The position numbers and the translations under genes were made by a program. The notes beneath the pieces are model-generated. The model saw nothing but the letters and a program-made list of their open reading frames with translations, was not told where the DNA came from and ran no database searches. 64,000 nt of DNA, taken from positions 496,001 to 560,000 of the forward strand of contig CP025326.1 of assembly GCA_004014935.1 (NCBI GenBank). Reading direction: 5' to 3'. Below are positions 48,535-58,791 of this stretch, in pieces; position 1 is the stretch's first letter, and each line of letters begins with the position of its first letter. This stretch comes from Saccharomycopsis malanga. Its lineage: Eukaryota > Ascomycota > Saccharomycetes > Ascoideales > Saccharomycopsidaceae.

Positions 48535-49620
48535 TTGTATGAAAATCTATAACTTCTCTTATAATTTTGGAAAAAAAAAATCAAAATTTAACACCTATTT
48601 ACAGTCAATATACAACTTCCGTAAGAATATAAACAAGCAAATTAGAAATCAGAACAGCGAAAAAACAAAAAGCTAAAGTCAAAGTAACATCAACCCTCTT
48701 GCAACCTTATAACTCAAGGAATTACAGTTTTTATAAAACGGACTCGCATGAATAGAGGTATAAAGCTTATTAATAAGAACATTACCATTTATCGAGCCCC
48801 ATAAAATATTCAATATATAGCTGATATGCTTGTTTGATAATTTATAGTGATTATTACCAAAAATATTTTTTTCAAGAACCTATAATAAACAATATCTTTT
48901 TCAGCTCTTAAGATACACGTTTCTTTGAAATAGAAGCACATTCAAATCCTGAAGGAGACACAAATAAAGCTGAAACCAGTCAAAAAACTATGGAATGTCG
49001 TCAAGAAAGTATAAAAGTTTCTCTGAGGAGTGAAAAACACAATTTTTAACAAATTATGTGTTATTTTTGACAAAATGGCACTTGCTCATTGTAAAGTATT
49101 ATGTAGAAGCCAAATCTCAAAACAAAGTACACAATATAAAACTCTTGACTCTCTAGAGTATAAAAATACAATGTTTGTAAGGTTTTTTTAATTGTAAACA
49201 CCCTAGAATATGATTTAAAAGAATCATGTTTTTGAAAAAATTGGCAATTTTCAGTTTTATCAGAAATTTCTGCGAAACTTTGAAATTTCCTAATTAAAAT
49301 AGTATTATAATATAGGAAAAAATTTAGCAAGCTCATGTATACTCTTTCAGTTCAAAAAAAACCTGTATAGCACTGGATTATTTCAATAAAACGTTTGATG
49401 ATCACTCCAAAACATCAACAGGGCGAATCGAGTACCAAAACCCTAAGTGAGGAACGCCACACTTGCTTTTCTGCACTATTCTGCATTATTCTGCGCTGTT
49501 TTATGTGGCGCATGGCCTAACCAACTTGGCCACTTGACAATAGTAAGGTATATAAGCATATTTTTGTCAAAATGGCAGAATAAATATGATTGCTTTTCGA
49601 GAGTATATATATATAACAAT
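48535..49620 (-). mobile_element. Family T tRNA-Thr-headed repeat, copy E (long form, diverged)
   Basis: Sense strand minus. The tRNA-like part lies at about 49410-49545: GGCCAAGTTGGTTAGGCC, GCGCCACA, GCAGAATA repeats, TGTGGCGTTCC, GGTACTCGATTCGCCC. The body extends to about 48535 through CTTTTTGTTTTTTCGCTGTT and TTTTCCAAAATTATAAGAGA. It is clearly related to A and B but more diverged. The anticodon-stem pair (CGCCACA / TGTGGCG) is nevertheless kept. Confidence 0.7.
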
Positions 49621-49860
49621 TCTGCCCAGCGGCTCAGCCACTTTTAAACAATCTATATAACAAGATCAGAAATCTACCGAAAAAAAATGATGCAGACATT
49701 AAAGTAACATTAGAAAGGCATAAACATATTATATAAAACGAAATAAACAAAGCATAATTGGTTTATAAATGCATGGCATGGGGGAATATAATTAAGGGGA
49801 CAACTATTCCAAGTATTGGGCAGCAATAGTGTGATCAAGGATTGCACAGAAATAGTGTGA

Positions 49861-52485
49861 TCAAGAATTAGGAAGGACATTGTATTCATGATAAAGTCTG
49901 TCTTTGAATTGCACAAGAGCATTTAACTGAGTGTAAAAACTTAACTCCACATCATTGAGCGATTCAAAGCGTTCATGGCGTTGCAATATGTCTACCAATT
50001 CATTGTCGATGTTTTTTTGTAGATAATAATTATCCAAGTCATTAAACTCGCTGATTAAGCTAGAATATGTAGTGGGAGATTTTGAAGGTTTAGTGTTCCA
50101 GAACGCGTACCAAATGGCCAAGAGACCAAAGAATTTATTAGAATTGAAAATGGAGGATTCACTTTCGGTGACGTACTGTTTGATAGAGAAGGTTTTATTG
50201 CAGGCCAGGAAAAATGTGGATTTAAAAAATTTGGCAACATTGGAACGTTTCTTAGCATCAAGACTATCATAGTGACCATACAATACATTGACAAAGGGCT
50301 CGTTGTTACATAACCGGGTCAATATTCTATTATGGTCAAACGCATCGTTATCACTGTTGAGATCTGTCACAGTGTCTAGAAAGCTGATAATGTGGGGAAC
50401 AAACGGGTATTGGTGATGAGCCATGAAACCTACCAAATCCACAAGGGCGTCTTCTTCGAGATGTCCAAGCAAATTCTTGGACAGTTGAGTTAGCAGGCCA
50501 TTTTCAAATTGAAGATACGGCACGATATTCTTGAAGTTGTCGGTTTGGAGAGATATTTGGAGAAAAGCGCCTAAAGCTTTTGACAAATTATTACACTGAT
50601 GGTTGTGGGAATTGCAGAGGAGAGATTGTAGAAGGAATTTCATTTTATCAGTGGAGGAGTCGGTGGAGGTTTTGAAAACCCCGTTGATGAGGTTTTCTTT
50701 GATATGGTTGTTGAAAATGTAATTTGCAGTTTCAAAATCACTGGATTCACAGGATTTGATCAAAGCATTAATGAGATATTGATTATTCAAGCTTTGGTTC
50801 TCATCCAATTTTATTAGATGGAAGCTGATAAACTTTTCAAACAATTCCACGGATTTGGCCAAGTTGGCATCTACCATTGAACAGAGATAGTATATTATGA
50901 CCTTGTTCAACTCCCCGGTCTGGTCTACTACAATCTTGTCTTTGGAATCTAGAGAACTGGCGCTCTTCTCGGTGTATACGGTTTTACTGTTACCACTTTT
51001 GATGGAGATTAGCAAGTTGTCCAACATGGTGGTGGCCAACTTCAACTGGTTCAACTGGCACAAGGAATGTAGCAACAGCGCATAAACGTTGAACTGTTGG
51101 ACCAACAAGGCGGTGTCAGAGTCTGACTGTAGCTTGAACTCATTGTACATGTCTAAAACAAACTTGTAACCCAAGCTATCGGAAGAAGCTTCTTCAGTAT
51201 CGTTTTCCATCACAGAGACTTTCACACCGTAGCATATCAAGTTGACATAATACAACTCGTTGCGTTTCAAGTTCTTGGAGCCATTCAAGACCTTGAGAAA
51301 CTTGGAGAAGGTTGTTGTGTCTTTGAATCTATAGTTGAAAACATTGAGGCCTGTCAACAACAGCTCGTAGATATTTTGCGGATAGTCTTGCCGTTTGGAG
51401 AAGTTGGATGCCATGAAGATCTCTAGAGCTAGTCGATAATAGTTTGAACCGTTATCGATTTTCTTTTTCAAAAAGGACCCGTCGTCATCGCGGGTGACTT
51501 CTATGGATTTGTTTTCCAAAAAGAGCCGGTACGAATCAAAAGCACCTTGCAAGAGACTGTCCAAGACAATCTCGTACGAATTCACGTTCGGCTTGAGCTG
51601 CAACCCGATCAAATCGGAATATATGTTCAATATGGTGGTGAGTCTGGACTCGATTGATTCGCCAGGAACCTCACGAGCACTGATCAGATACAAGACAATG
51701 TTGAACACAGGAACACTGACTGCCAACTCGTTCCGTTTCAAAGCTTGGTATATGGGATATACATTCAAGAGGTTGTCTCGTTGCACGCTGTCTTTCATGG
51801 CTCCTACAAGGCTTTTTTTCAAAGAGTCGCTCGATAATAGCAACTCGTCGTCCAAACTGGCTACAAACTTCTTCTTCAATGCTACGTCCAAACTACGTTT
51901 TGTTTTCTTTGCTTTTTCCTGCTCCTTGACTGCAAATTTGCCGTCAATCCCTAGCTTACTCTTCTTCAATAGCAGGTCTTTGCTTTCCGACACAGTGGCA
52001 TAGCTCCGCTTCCCACTCACCAGATACCCTATGGCTCTCTTGTTGAACATGCCAGCATCTAGAAACGCCTGCGAACCAGCTGGTGCCATGGCAAGCAGAT
52101 GGCTTTTGGCCACCTGAGGCTTTGGAGATATTAACTTGCTGGTCACATTATTGTTGGTTATAAACTCTTCGTCTATACTGTTGTACGGATTATTACTAAA
52201 CTTGTTTCCACTCGTGTTATTGCCAGCATTGTTATTGTGGTGATTATGGTAGATCAAGCTGGATGTGTACGGATCTAGTAGTATGGAGTAATTGTAAATC
52301 CCATACTGATATTTCGGAGAACTGTTGTTATTTCCCCCGCTGTTTTCCTTCGAGGTATTGGAGCTAAACAACTCCGGAGCCACAAGTTGCGTGTAGTTCC
52401 GTAAATGATACGACGAGTCAAAAAACGATGGTGCCTTCTGCGAAGCACGCTTCGACAAGTTGGCAAAAGTCTGGCTGAAAACCAT
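49861..52485 (-). CDS. Mitochondrial pentatricopeptide-repeat protein, CCM1-like
   Basis: 874 residues (S. cerevisiae Ccm1 has 864). The N-terminus (MVFSQTFANLSKRASQKAPS) is basic and Ser-rich, as for mitochondrial targeting. An Asn-rich, low-complexity stretch follows (about 45-115). From about residue 240, the sequence is helical-repeat in character: NLLNVYPIYQALKRNELAVS, VPVFNIVLYLISAREV, YSDLIGLQLKPNVNSYEIVL, IYELLLTGLNVFNYRFKDTT, with NALIKSCESSDFETANYIFN and others further on. These are PPR-like hairpins. The YPIYQALKRN-x-(L/I)-x-x-S-x-x-x-FN-x-VL segment resembles Ccm1/Dmr1. That factor stabilises the mitochondrial small-subunit rRNA and assists intron removal. Other yeast PPR proteins are possible. 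Confidence 0.6.
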   Translation of the reverse strand: MVFSQTFANLSKRASQKAPSFFDSSYHLRNYTQLVAPELFSSNTSKENSGGNNNSSPKYQYGIYNYSILLDPYTSSLIYHNHHNNNAGNNTSGNKFSNNPYNSIDEEFITNNNVTSKLISPKPQVAKSHLLAMAPAGSQAFLDAGMFNKRAIGYLVSGKRSYATVSESKDLLLKKSKLGIDGKFAVKEQEKAKKTKRSLDVALKKKFVASLDDELLLSSDSLKKSLVGAMKDSVQRDNLLNVYPIYQALKRNELAVSVPVFNIVLYLISAREVPGESIESRLTTILNIYSDLIGLQLKPNVNSYEIVLDSLLQGAFDSYRLFLENKSIEVTRDDDGSFLKKKIDNGSNYYRLALEIFMASNFSKRQDYPQNIYELLLTGLNVFNYRFKDTTTFSKFLKVLNGSKNLKRNELYYVNLICYGVKVSVMENDTEEASSDSLGYKFVLDMYNEFKLQSDSDTALLVQQFNVYALLLHSLCQLNQLKLATTMLDNLLISIKSGNSKTVYTEKSASSLDSKDKIVVDQTGELNKVIIYYLCSMVDANLAKSVELFEKFISFHLIKLDENQSLNNQYLINALIKSCESSDFETANYIFNNHIKENLINGVFKTSTDSSTDKMKFLLQSLLCNSHNHQCNNLSKALGAFLQISLQTDNFKNIVPYLQFENGLLTQLSKNLLGHLEEDALVDLVGFMAHHQYPFVPHIISFLDTVTDLNSDNDAFDHNRILTRLCNNEPFVNVLYGHYDSLDAKKRSNVAKFFKSTFFLACNKTFSIKQYVTESESSIFNSNKFFGLLAIWYAFWNTKPSKSPTTYSSLISEFNDLDNYYLQKNIDNELVDILQRHERFESLNDVELSFYTQLNALVQFKDRLYHEYNVLPNS

Positions 52486-53451
52486 CTTCTAACTGCTCTA
52501 TAGAATATGAATATTTGCTATTATCAATAAATGTGGAAATATCAAGTGGTTGAATATCAGATTGTTAAATATGGAGAATTAAGATCTTTGAATATTAGAT
52601 TGGTCAAATGTGTGAATGTTTAATTATCAAATGATCAAATGTGTGAATGTTTAATTATCAAATTATCAAATCTCAAATGGTCAAATATCAAATAATCAAG
52701 TATGGAAAAATCAGAATGTTAAATATCAAATGCTTAAATATGAGAAAATCAAATAATTATTATAATCTCGGATCTCGGTTAGCCCTAAATCTCTTTCCCA
52801 AACATAAATATATATATTCACCAATATCAAACGATGAATGTGTCCAGCTAAAAATATGGCTTTTTTAAAAATGTTAATCAGGATAAAACCACTCTTTCCA
52901 TCGTTATATCAAAAGTTGTTGGTTTTTCTCGCCTTCCAGCCCTTTCTTCTTTCTTCTTCTATACATAATTATCATTTGACTAGCCCGATGAGCCATGCTG
53001 CACTCTTATTTCAATACATTTTCATTGGTTGTGCGCCCGCCCATGCCCCACTGGTTTCTAGCGATTCTGATTGGCTACCGCCAGTCAAATCCCGGCTCTT
53101 TTCGGCAAGTCGCGCCAGAAATTCCCGCGAAAGCCTGTGACTTCTGCATTGTAGTGCAGCTTGCTACTTGGGAGTGAGTATGGATGCGTTAACATGCAGG
53201 TGGCGGAGAAAACCGCTCAAAATGTGTTGGTTATTATTGGATGGCAACGAGAATTCAGAGTGACGTCTTTAATAAAGTGGGATTAAACCAGTAAGTAAGG
53301 CGAAGGTTTAAGATGAAGTGGGAGAAATGTAAAGACACACATACGAGTAAATTATGTCAGTTGTGTAAACAATATGGGTGTATTTTGTTTACTACATGAT
53401 GAATAAACACAACATACAGTATATAAATACAATAAACATATATGGCCACTG
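52486..53451. repeat. A+T-rich spacer with degenerate short repeats (52540-52760)
   Basis: Units of the type ATCAAATGNTCAAATATC and ATGTGTGAATGTTTAATTAT recur imperfectly between 52540 and 52760. From 52980 to 53180 the sequence becomes G+C-richer (GCGCCCGCCCATGCCCCACT) without a supported gene. Confidence 0.5.
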
Positions 53452-53605
53452 GCCAGTGCTGTAATAGAAGAGAAAAAAGGACCTGGCAGGATACTTTAGC
53501 AGATAGTACTCTCGGAGAAGAAGAAAGACCCAATAGGCTCAAGAGTTTGATTTTGAAAATAAAATTGATATTTATTGGGCTCGAAATAAGAAATTATTAT
53601 TATAA
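53452..53605 (+). mobile_element. Family S SINE-like element, short diverged copy
   Basis: GGCCACTGGCCAGTGCTGTA, GAAGAGAAAAAAGGACCTGG, CAGGATACTTTAGCAG, a second CTCTCGGAGAAGAAGAAAGA, and the 3' end TTGATATTTATTGGGCTCGA, AATAAGAAATTATTATTATA. The B box and the CGCGTATATACG segment are missing. Confidence 0.6.
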
Positions 53606-53842
53606 GCGTTGATCGATAAATCGCATATACATTAATCAAATAAGTAAAATACGTAACATGGAGAGTAATCAAATAAGTAACGTACGTAACATGAAGAATA
53701 ATTAAATAATCCAATAGTAGATGCCAGAAATCAATAAGTAACATTAAAATTAAACAATTAAATCAACAGGGGGTACTAAACATATATAACCAAAAAACAA
53801 TAACTATATAACCAAAAAAACAATAAATAACATAAACACCCA

Positions 53843-55306
53843 TCACATTATCAACTCAACCTTCTCTGTAGCACTGTTTAATTCCTTTTTCAACTGTGCC
53901 ACTGAGATGGTTTTGTCATCCAAATTGAACACTACATAGCTCAGTCTGAAGAAAGAATCTCCCAAGATTGCACTTTGTTGGTCTGGGGATGTTGACAAGC
54001 CAAGGGTGCACTTGTCGCCATTTTTACCTATTTCCAAGTTGAAATGTTTGAATGGCACGTCAATGCCAAGTTTTTTGTTGAATGTGTACCGGAAAAAGTT
54101 GTTTGGATTCTCCATATACGAACAATCAATAATGTAACCGTTTTTACTGACAGACAGGTTTGGAATATAAGTTCCTATTAATTTGAAGATTTTTTCTGGT
54201 AATGAAGTGAGTGTAGATCCGGTATCTAGAAGAGCTGTTATTTGTTTTGAAGATTCTCTAAATTTCAACTCCTGGTTATTATTTGAGTTTTGTCTCTTTG
54301 ATGACTTTTGGACGTTAGAGTTATCTGATGAGTTTTTATCTTCAAAATACAATTCAACGCCATCTACAGGTATGTAGAACCCGTTTTTCCCTTGGTAGGG
54401 CTTGTATGGAAGAGTTTCCCACTCACCATCTACTTTAGAGCTGTCGATTCCTCCAAAGATTATGGAACCTTTCTGGCCGTCTTCAAGTCCCAACGCTATA
54501 GAATAAGCGGTTTTCTTGAGGTTTTTCTGTTGGGAAATCTGATAGGGAAGACTGTCATAAAGGAAGCCTCTACTACTATATTGAGACTGTTGGTACTTGT
54601 TTCCTATGCCAAGTACTGATAAAGCAGTAGTACCTTTTTGAACAAGGCCAAAGTTGAGATTAGCAACTTCCACGCCGCCAATTGAAGCGTCGTCTGTAGC
54701 GAAATAGCCTGAGGATGTTTCACCATCGACATATTGGATTTCTATAGGCTCAGATACATTTGCATGGAATGTTGAAGACAAGTTGGCTGCAACGAATCCA
54801 AATCTGAAACAATCGAGCAATACATTAGCATCGTCTACAGCTTTGAGCTGTACACCATCTGTAGCAACAGAATTACTTTGAGGCATGATTGGGTTTGAAT
54901 TTCTATCTGCTACAATGTTTTTTCTTTTCAGGAGATTGGTATTACCACTCTTTATTTTCTCTAGCGCTGCCTTACTTTCCTTTGTAGGCTGACATTGCGG
55001 ATTATCAAGAGATTCAAGAATGATATCTGAAGAGCCTGTGTCAAGCATTGCTTTTATAGATTGTCTTGGAGTGCCTATCTCTATATCCACCAAATAATAA
55101 AGATCTTTATAATCCTTCAATGTCAAATCAACCTTGGACATCGCGTCTCTTTTCACTACATTGAAATCCATTTTGGCATACCCATATTGGGCTTCTGATT
55201 CAGGCATTAGCAGCAATTGGGGCATTCTTCTGGTTAATGGATAGCCCCAAGCAGTTTCTATCAACCATCCTAGAATTGCAACAAGTTGAATATGCACCAA
55301 CATCAT
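53843..55306 (-). CDS. Secreted aspartyl protease (yapsin/SAP family)
   Basis: 487 residues. Residues 1-21 (MMLVHIQLVAILGWLIETAW, then GYP) form a signal peptide. A propeptide ends near Lys52-Arg53 (VVKRDAM). The mature domain begins at YLVDIEIGTPRQSIKAMLDT with active-site DTGS at 89-92, a YVDGETSSGYFATD flap at about 192-205, and the second DTGS at 361-364 (ITALLDTGSTLTSLP). An acidic-basic loop with SSKRQN near residue 337 may be a second processing site. The end (FNLDDKTISVAQLKKELNSA...) lacks an obvious GPI signal, so it is probably secreted and not anchored. Length and layout match yeast yapsins and Candida SAPs. The likely role is extracellular or cell-wall proteolysis. Confidence 0.94.
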   Translation of the reverse strand: MMLVHIQLVAILGWLIETAWGYPLTRRMPQLLLMPESEAQYGYAKMDFNVVKRDAMSKVDLTLKDYKDLYYLVDIEIGTPRQSIKAMLDTGSSDIILESLDNPQCQPTKESKAALEKIKSGNTNLLKRKNIVADRNSNPIMPQSNSVATDGVQLKAVDDANVLLDCFRFGFVAANLSSTFHANVSEPIEIQYVDGETSSGYFATDDASIGGVEVANLNFGLVQKGTTALSVLGIGNKYQQSQYSSRGFLYDSLPYQISQQKNLKKTAYSIALGLEDGQKGSIIFGGIDSSKVDGEWETLPYKPYQGKNGFYIPVDGVELYFEDKNSSDNSNVQKSSKRQNSNNNQELKFRESSKQITALLDTGSTLTSLPEKIFKLIGTYIPNLSVSKNGYIIDCSYMENPNNFFRYTFNKKLGIDVPFKHFNLEIGKNGDKCTLGLSTSPDQQSAILGDSFFRLSYVVFNLDDKTISVAQLKKELNSATEKVELIM

Positions 55307-56003
55307 TTCCTAATACCAGTGTCATGTATCGCCTAAATCCATACAACTTTTACAAAACTACAGCTTTTCTTTACGTAGTGCCAAAGAGCTTCTTTTAGAT
55401 CCCGTAAGTGGTATCCGCATTCATTAGCGTAGAACAATATCCCATTGTTAAGTAGAGCACTTTGCCTTTTTCGTATATGGCACATTCCGTACGGCGTAAC
55501 GCCAACATGGGGTCTTCAACAATGAGGAATTCCTTTATAAAAGCAAATGCCTGAAAGATTTGAGCTATAAAAACGCTGGTCATTGTCTTTACAGAAAAGG
55601 TTTATAAACGCTCTTTTCATTGGTGTTACTTGTACGATACTTTAATGGCAGCGTGAAAAATTAATACGCTAATTATCAAGCTAATCTACTAAAGAGATCG
55701 GACAAACTCAGAGTGGAGATTATAAGATGAAAGTAGTTGTTTTTTTTCTCAATAGGTTGCTTTAATAAAAAATGAAAAGCAGGCTGTGAAACACACCAAA
55801 GTTGTAGGAAAGTACCACTACGAAGAAACATTATGTGATCTGCTATATATTAAGCTTGATATCATGAGCAACAAATGCCTTTTGGGCTGGTATTAAGTAA
55901 AAACAGAGTATAAATAACAATTTGAAAAAGAAAAGATGGTAATGAAAAGTAATGAATAGAAAAGATGGTAATGAAAAGCAATGAATAGAAAAGACAAATT
56001 AAA
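55307..56003. other. Intergenic region, no supported gene
   Basis: 700 bp. A minus-strand 62-codon ORF (55395-55583, MTSVFIAQIFQAFAFIKEF...) starts 20 bp after a TATAAA-like site, but has no recognisable feature and I do not call it. The rest is A+T-rich. Confidence 0.4.
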
Positions 56004-56213
56004 CTAGTCCTCTTCTTCTTCCAAAGTATCGGCACCAATCTCACTGTAATCTCTTTCCAAAGCAGCCAAAATCTTCTCTGGCTTTACTGAATACATCTTC
56101 TTCCATACCTCCACCAAACCAATGGACAAAGGCTCTTTTATATCAATTTTATTCCGAGCCTTACTGATGGTGTTGGACAAGACGCAAACGACTCTTGGAA
56201 CTTTAGCCAATTC
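56004..56213 (-). CDS. Probable 3' exon of a small unrecognised gene
   Basis: The frame from about 56213 to the stop at 56004 encodes ELAKVPRVVCVLSNTISKAR, NKIDIKEPLSIGLVEVWKKM, YSVKPEKILAALERDYSEIG and an acidic end ADTLEEEED. The sequence looks like a real helical protein, but there is no ATG at its start and a TAA lies four codons upstream of the Leu-Ala-Lys. It is preceded by TTTCTTAATCCTTAG, which could be a 3' splice site. A 5' exon would lie between 56214 and 56640 on the minus strand; I could not find a join in the correct phase. I do not recognise the family. Confidence 0.4.
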   Translation of the reverse strand, partial: ELAKVPRVVCVLSNTISKARNKIDIKEPLSIGLVEVWKKMYSVKPEKILAALERDYSEIGADTLEEEED

Positions 56214-56650
56214 TAAGGATTAAGAAATGGTCCGTTGGAAAAATGGGTTGTAATAGAAAATAGAGTAAATACGAAAAATAAAGAATACAATCAATGAAAA
56301 ATAGGTTACTGTAAAGTTTCTGTAGAGACATTTGCAACGGCCATCCAATGGGCAGCTGATTTGAAGGATTTTACAACTCTCCTAATAATCTTACATATCA
56401 TTACTCGTTCTTTCAATATCATTATCAAAAATCAACTTGTATCCATACACATTTCAGCAAAAAGTAGCGTTAACACCTACCCACCTACTATTACTGCTAC
56501 ACGTCTGCCATTCCCACCTTTACCTTGAATAAATACAGCTTCTGCTTCTACGTAAAACACCAAACATATATATACAAGAGATTGCACTCGAACAAACGTT
56601 CGAATTTAATCACTCTCTCAAAACATCACCATGATAAGAAAAATGCAAAA

Positions 56651-57041
56651 TCAATCCTTTTTGGTTTCATCGTCCTCGTCAATGTCTATTCCCAATGCCC
56701 GGGCTTTTTCCTCCAATCTCTTACGTTTTTCTGCTCTAGCAGCTCTCATTCTAGCCAATTCAGCTTTGATTTCGTGAGGCTCCTTAGGAATCTTGTTCAA
56801 TGTCTCTGGATCTGGCCAAAAGCCCGGAACATTAAACTTTCTATCAGTATCGGTACCAACATAGTACATAACTGCTATTGGGGTCATCAAATAAAAGGTA
56901 AACTGAATTGTTAGTAAGAAAAAAGCCCCCAGTGTCGCCCAAATTATGATGACAATTATAACATACCCGAAAAACATCAAGATTCTGTCTGGATATTCTA
57001 GGTATTTTTGGAATCTTAATTCTGGCAAAGAAATTCGACAT
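56651..57041 (-). CDS. PET100: Pet100 cytochrome c oxidase assembly factor (two exons)
   Basis: Exon 1 (57041 to about 56967) encodes MSNFFARIKIPKIPRISRQN-LDVFR. Exon 2 (56902-56651) encodes FTFYLMTPIAVMYYVGTDTD, RKFNVPGFWPDPETLNKIPK, EPHEIKAELARMRAARAEKR and an acidic tail. The splice gives 108 residues; S. cerevisiae Pet100 has 111. The join (LDVFR|FTFYLMTPIAVMYY) reproduces the conserved L-x-x-FRF-x-F start of the single membrane helix. The NVPGFWPDPETLN-x-IPKEP block is diagnostic. The protein sits in the mitochondrial inner membrane and assembles cytochrome c oxidase subcomplexes. An unspliced frame through the intron has no ATG start and is a shadow. Confidence 0.93.
56903..56966 (-). 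other. PET100 intron
   Basis: GTATGTTATAATTG at the 5' end, a TTACTAACA branch site and ATTCAG at the 3' end: about 64 bp with textbook yeast signals. The branch-to-acceptor distance is only a few bases. Confidence 0.88.
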
Positions 57042-57828
57042 ATTGGACTACAGTTTCGCTTTGATCATGCGCACAAAACTTGTTTCTTCATATCATTCAT
57101 TCAATCATATCATCTCAATAGGTCATATAGCACTAAGATTTTCACATTTTTCATCAGCCAATGATTGGTAATTGATTAGTAAGTGCTACTTGCACATGGG
57201 CCCATATACTGGTATAGATGTCCAAATGGGTATAAGAAAGGTCTTTTATTGGATTTGATGATAATAAGCTGCAAAAAATAAAGCTTTAGTTATTAGGGGA
57301 GCTATTTTTTTGCTCAAAAATTGAGTAAAAGATGGTGGGTATGCGTATAAGAAAGCCCTATGATCTGAAAAATAAAAGACCTTTTAAAAGGACATTGCAG
57401 CCCACTCTTAATTGTTCAAAAAGACCGGGGAAAATTCACAAGGGTCTACTGTAGGAAACCATGGTCACTATATTTGCAAGTGTAATTGTTAAACTACAAT
57501 AGTATGTCAAAGCAAAAGACCAAGTTTTCTTGAACAAAACATATGAATAAAAGTGACAGTAAGCAATGTCATTCTATTCCTTTTAATATCATCGAAAGGC
57601 CAATAAAGACACTTGTATGAGTATTCTATCATATTAGGCTTCTAGCCAATATTATGTATTCTACACTTTATGATAGACTTTCATAAAAGTTAACCAAAGA
57701 ATAAACCGGTAAAAGCGCATCTTATACTATTGTATGAAATTGTTTCAACGGCAAATCCCCGTAGAAACGCAACTCGCAGTTAAACGTTTTTGGTCTCAAT
57801 GATGGAGAGCTTTAACAGAACAACTCCG
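57042..57828. other. Intergenic region, no gene seen
   Basis: 790 bp of A+T-rich sequence between PET100 and the tRNA gene, without supported features. Confidence 0.45.
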
Positions 57829-57911
57829 TCCTTATTAGCTCAGTTGGTAGAGCGTTCGGCTTTTACGCATAAGGAACCGAAATGTCCAGGGTTCGAGCCC
57901 CTGATGAGGAG
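57829..57911 (+). tRNA. tRNA-Lys(UUU) with a 10-nt intron
   Basis: Acceptor TCCTTAT pairs with ATGAGGA (one G-T pair). The D arm is GCTC AGTTGGTA GAGC. The anticodon stem TTCGG/CCGAA encloses CTTTTA, an intron CGCATAAGGA (57866-57875) and A. The anticodon is TTT at 57862-57864. The T arm is CAGGG TTCGAGC CCCTG. The intron is at the canonical position after base 37. The sequence closely follows S. cerevisiae tRNA-Lys(UUU), whose intron is longer. It is the only intact tRNA gene in the window. Confidence 0.97.
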
Positions 57912-57921
57912 TTTTTTTTTT
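57911..57921 (+). terminator. RNA polymerase III terminator
   Basis: A run of ten T directly after the tRNA-Lys gene. Confidence 0.9.
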
Positions 57922-58158
57922 TTAATTTTAATGGTCATTGACTGACGCTTAATTAATGAGTTCTGTAACTGATGATATACAACAAGTATAGAAGAATATA
58001 ATTTCAAACAAAGGGTGTATATTTTGATCACGTAATATATATACAAAAGATTTTTAACCGAGGGGATAAAGGTACAGGGGATAGCATGATATTTTTCGTA
58101 AGAAACAAGATGAAGAGAATTAAATGCAAAGAACGATAAAATGTGAGGATAAAAACAA

Positions 58159-58608
58159 TTATAATACCACCTCTATTCCCATAGTCTTTGCAGTTCCAAT
58201 GACAGATTTACAAATGCCTTCGAGGTCCAAGTTTTTGTGTCTATTATCGGATTTCTTTATCTTGGCAATCTCGTAAACATGTTTCAAGCTAATCTTGCCT
58301 ACAGGGGCTTTCCCTTCGCCAACTTCAGCAGCACCTTTGGTGATCCCAGCAGCTTTCATCAACAAGTAGCCTGTAGGAGGCGACTTGAGCTCGAAAGTGA
58401 AAGATCTGTCGGGTTTGACGGTCACCATGGCCGGTATAGGGGTTTCTGGGGAATATTGTGCGGTTCTCGCGTTGAACTCCTTACAAAAATCAATGGCTTT
58501 GACACCCTTGGAACCAAGTGCAGGGCCAACTGGGGGTGCGGGAGCTGCCTTTCCGGCAGGAACTATAAGCTTGATGAGCACATTCTTTGCAGCTGCTCTT
58601 GACGACAT
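58159..58608 (-). CDS. MRPL19: Mitochondrial large-subunit ribosomal protein uL11m
   Basis: 149 residues with the complete L11 fold: [40 protein letters not shown], the linker ([20 protein letters not shown]), [15 protein letters not shown] and the rRNA-binding C-terminal domain ([20 protein letters not shown]). The [10 protein letters not shown] loop is the L11 hallmark and interacts with the GTPase-associated centre. The N-terminus ([10 protein letters not shown]) is short but basic, enough for mitochondrial import as in yeast Mrpl19. It is transcribed divergently from the SWT21-like gene, 183 bp away. Confidence 0.96.
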   Translation of the reverse strand: MSSRAAAKNVLIKLIVPAGKAAPAPPVGPALGSKGVKAIDFCKEFNARTAQYSPETPIPAMVTVKPDRSFTFELKSPPTGYLLMKAAGITKGAAEVGEGKAPVGKISLKHVYEIAKIKKSDNRHKNLDLEGICKSVIGTAKTMGIEVVL

Positions 58609-58791
58609 TATAAAGTGGGTTGCAGAAGAATAATGCTGGTTTTAAGCGGTTGATTTTGAGTATATCAACTCGTTGAAGTGACGAAATGGCACTGAAAAAT
58701 TTGGGGGGTTACCCGGAGGCAAAAAAGTTGGTGCCATTATGGCGGGTCCTTGGTATACTAGTATATTATGTAGTATGGAGCGGTGAGGCCC

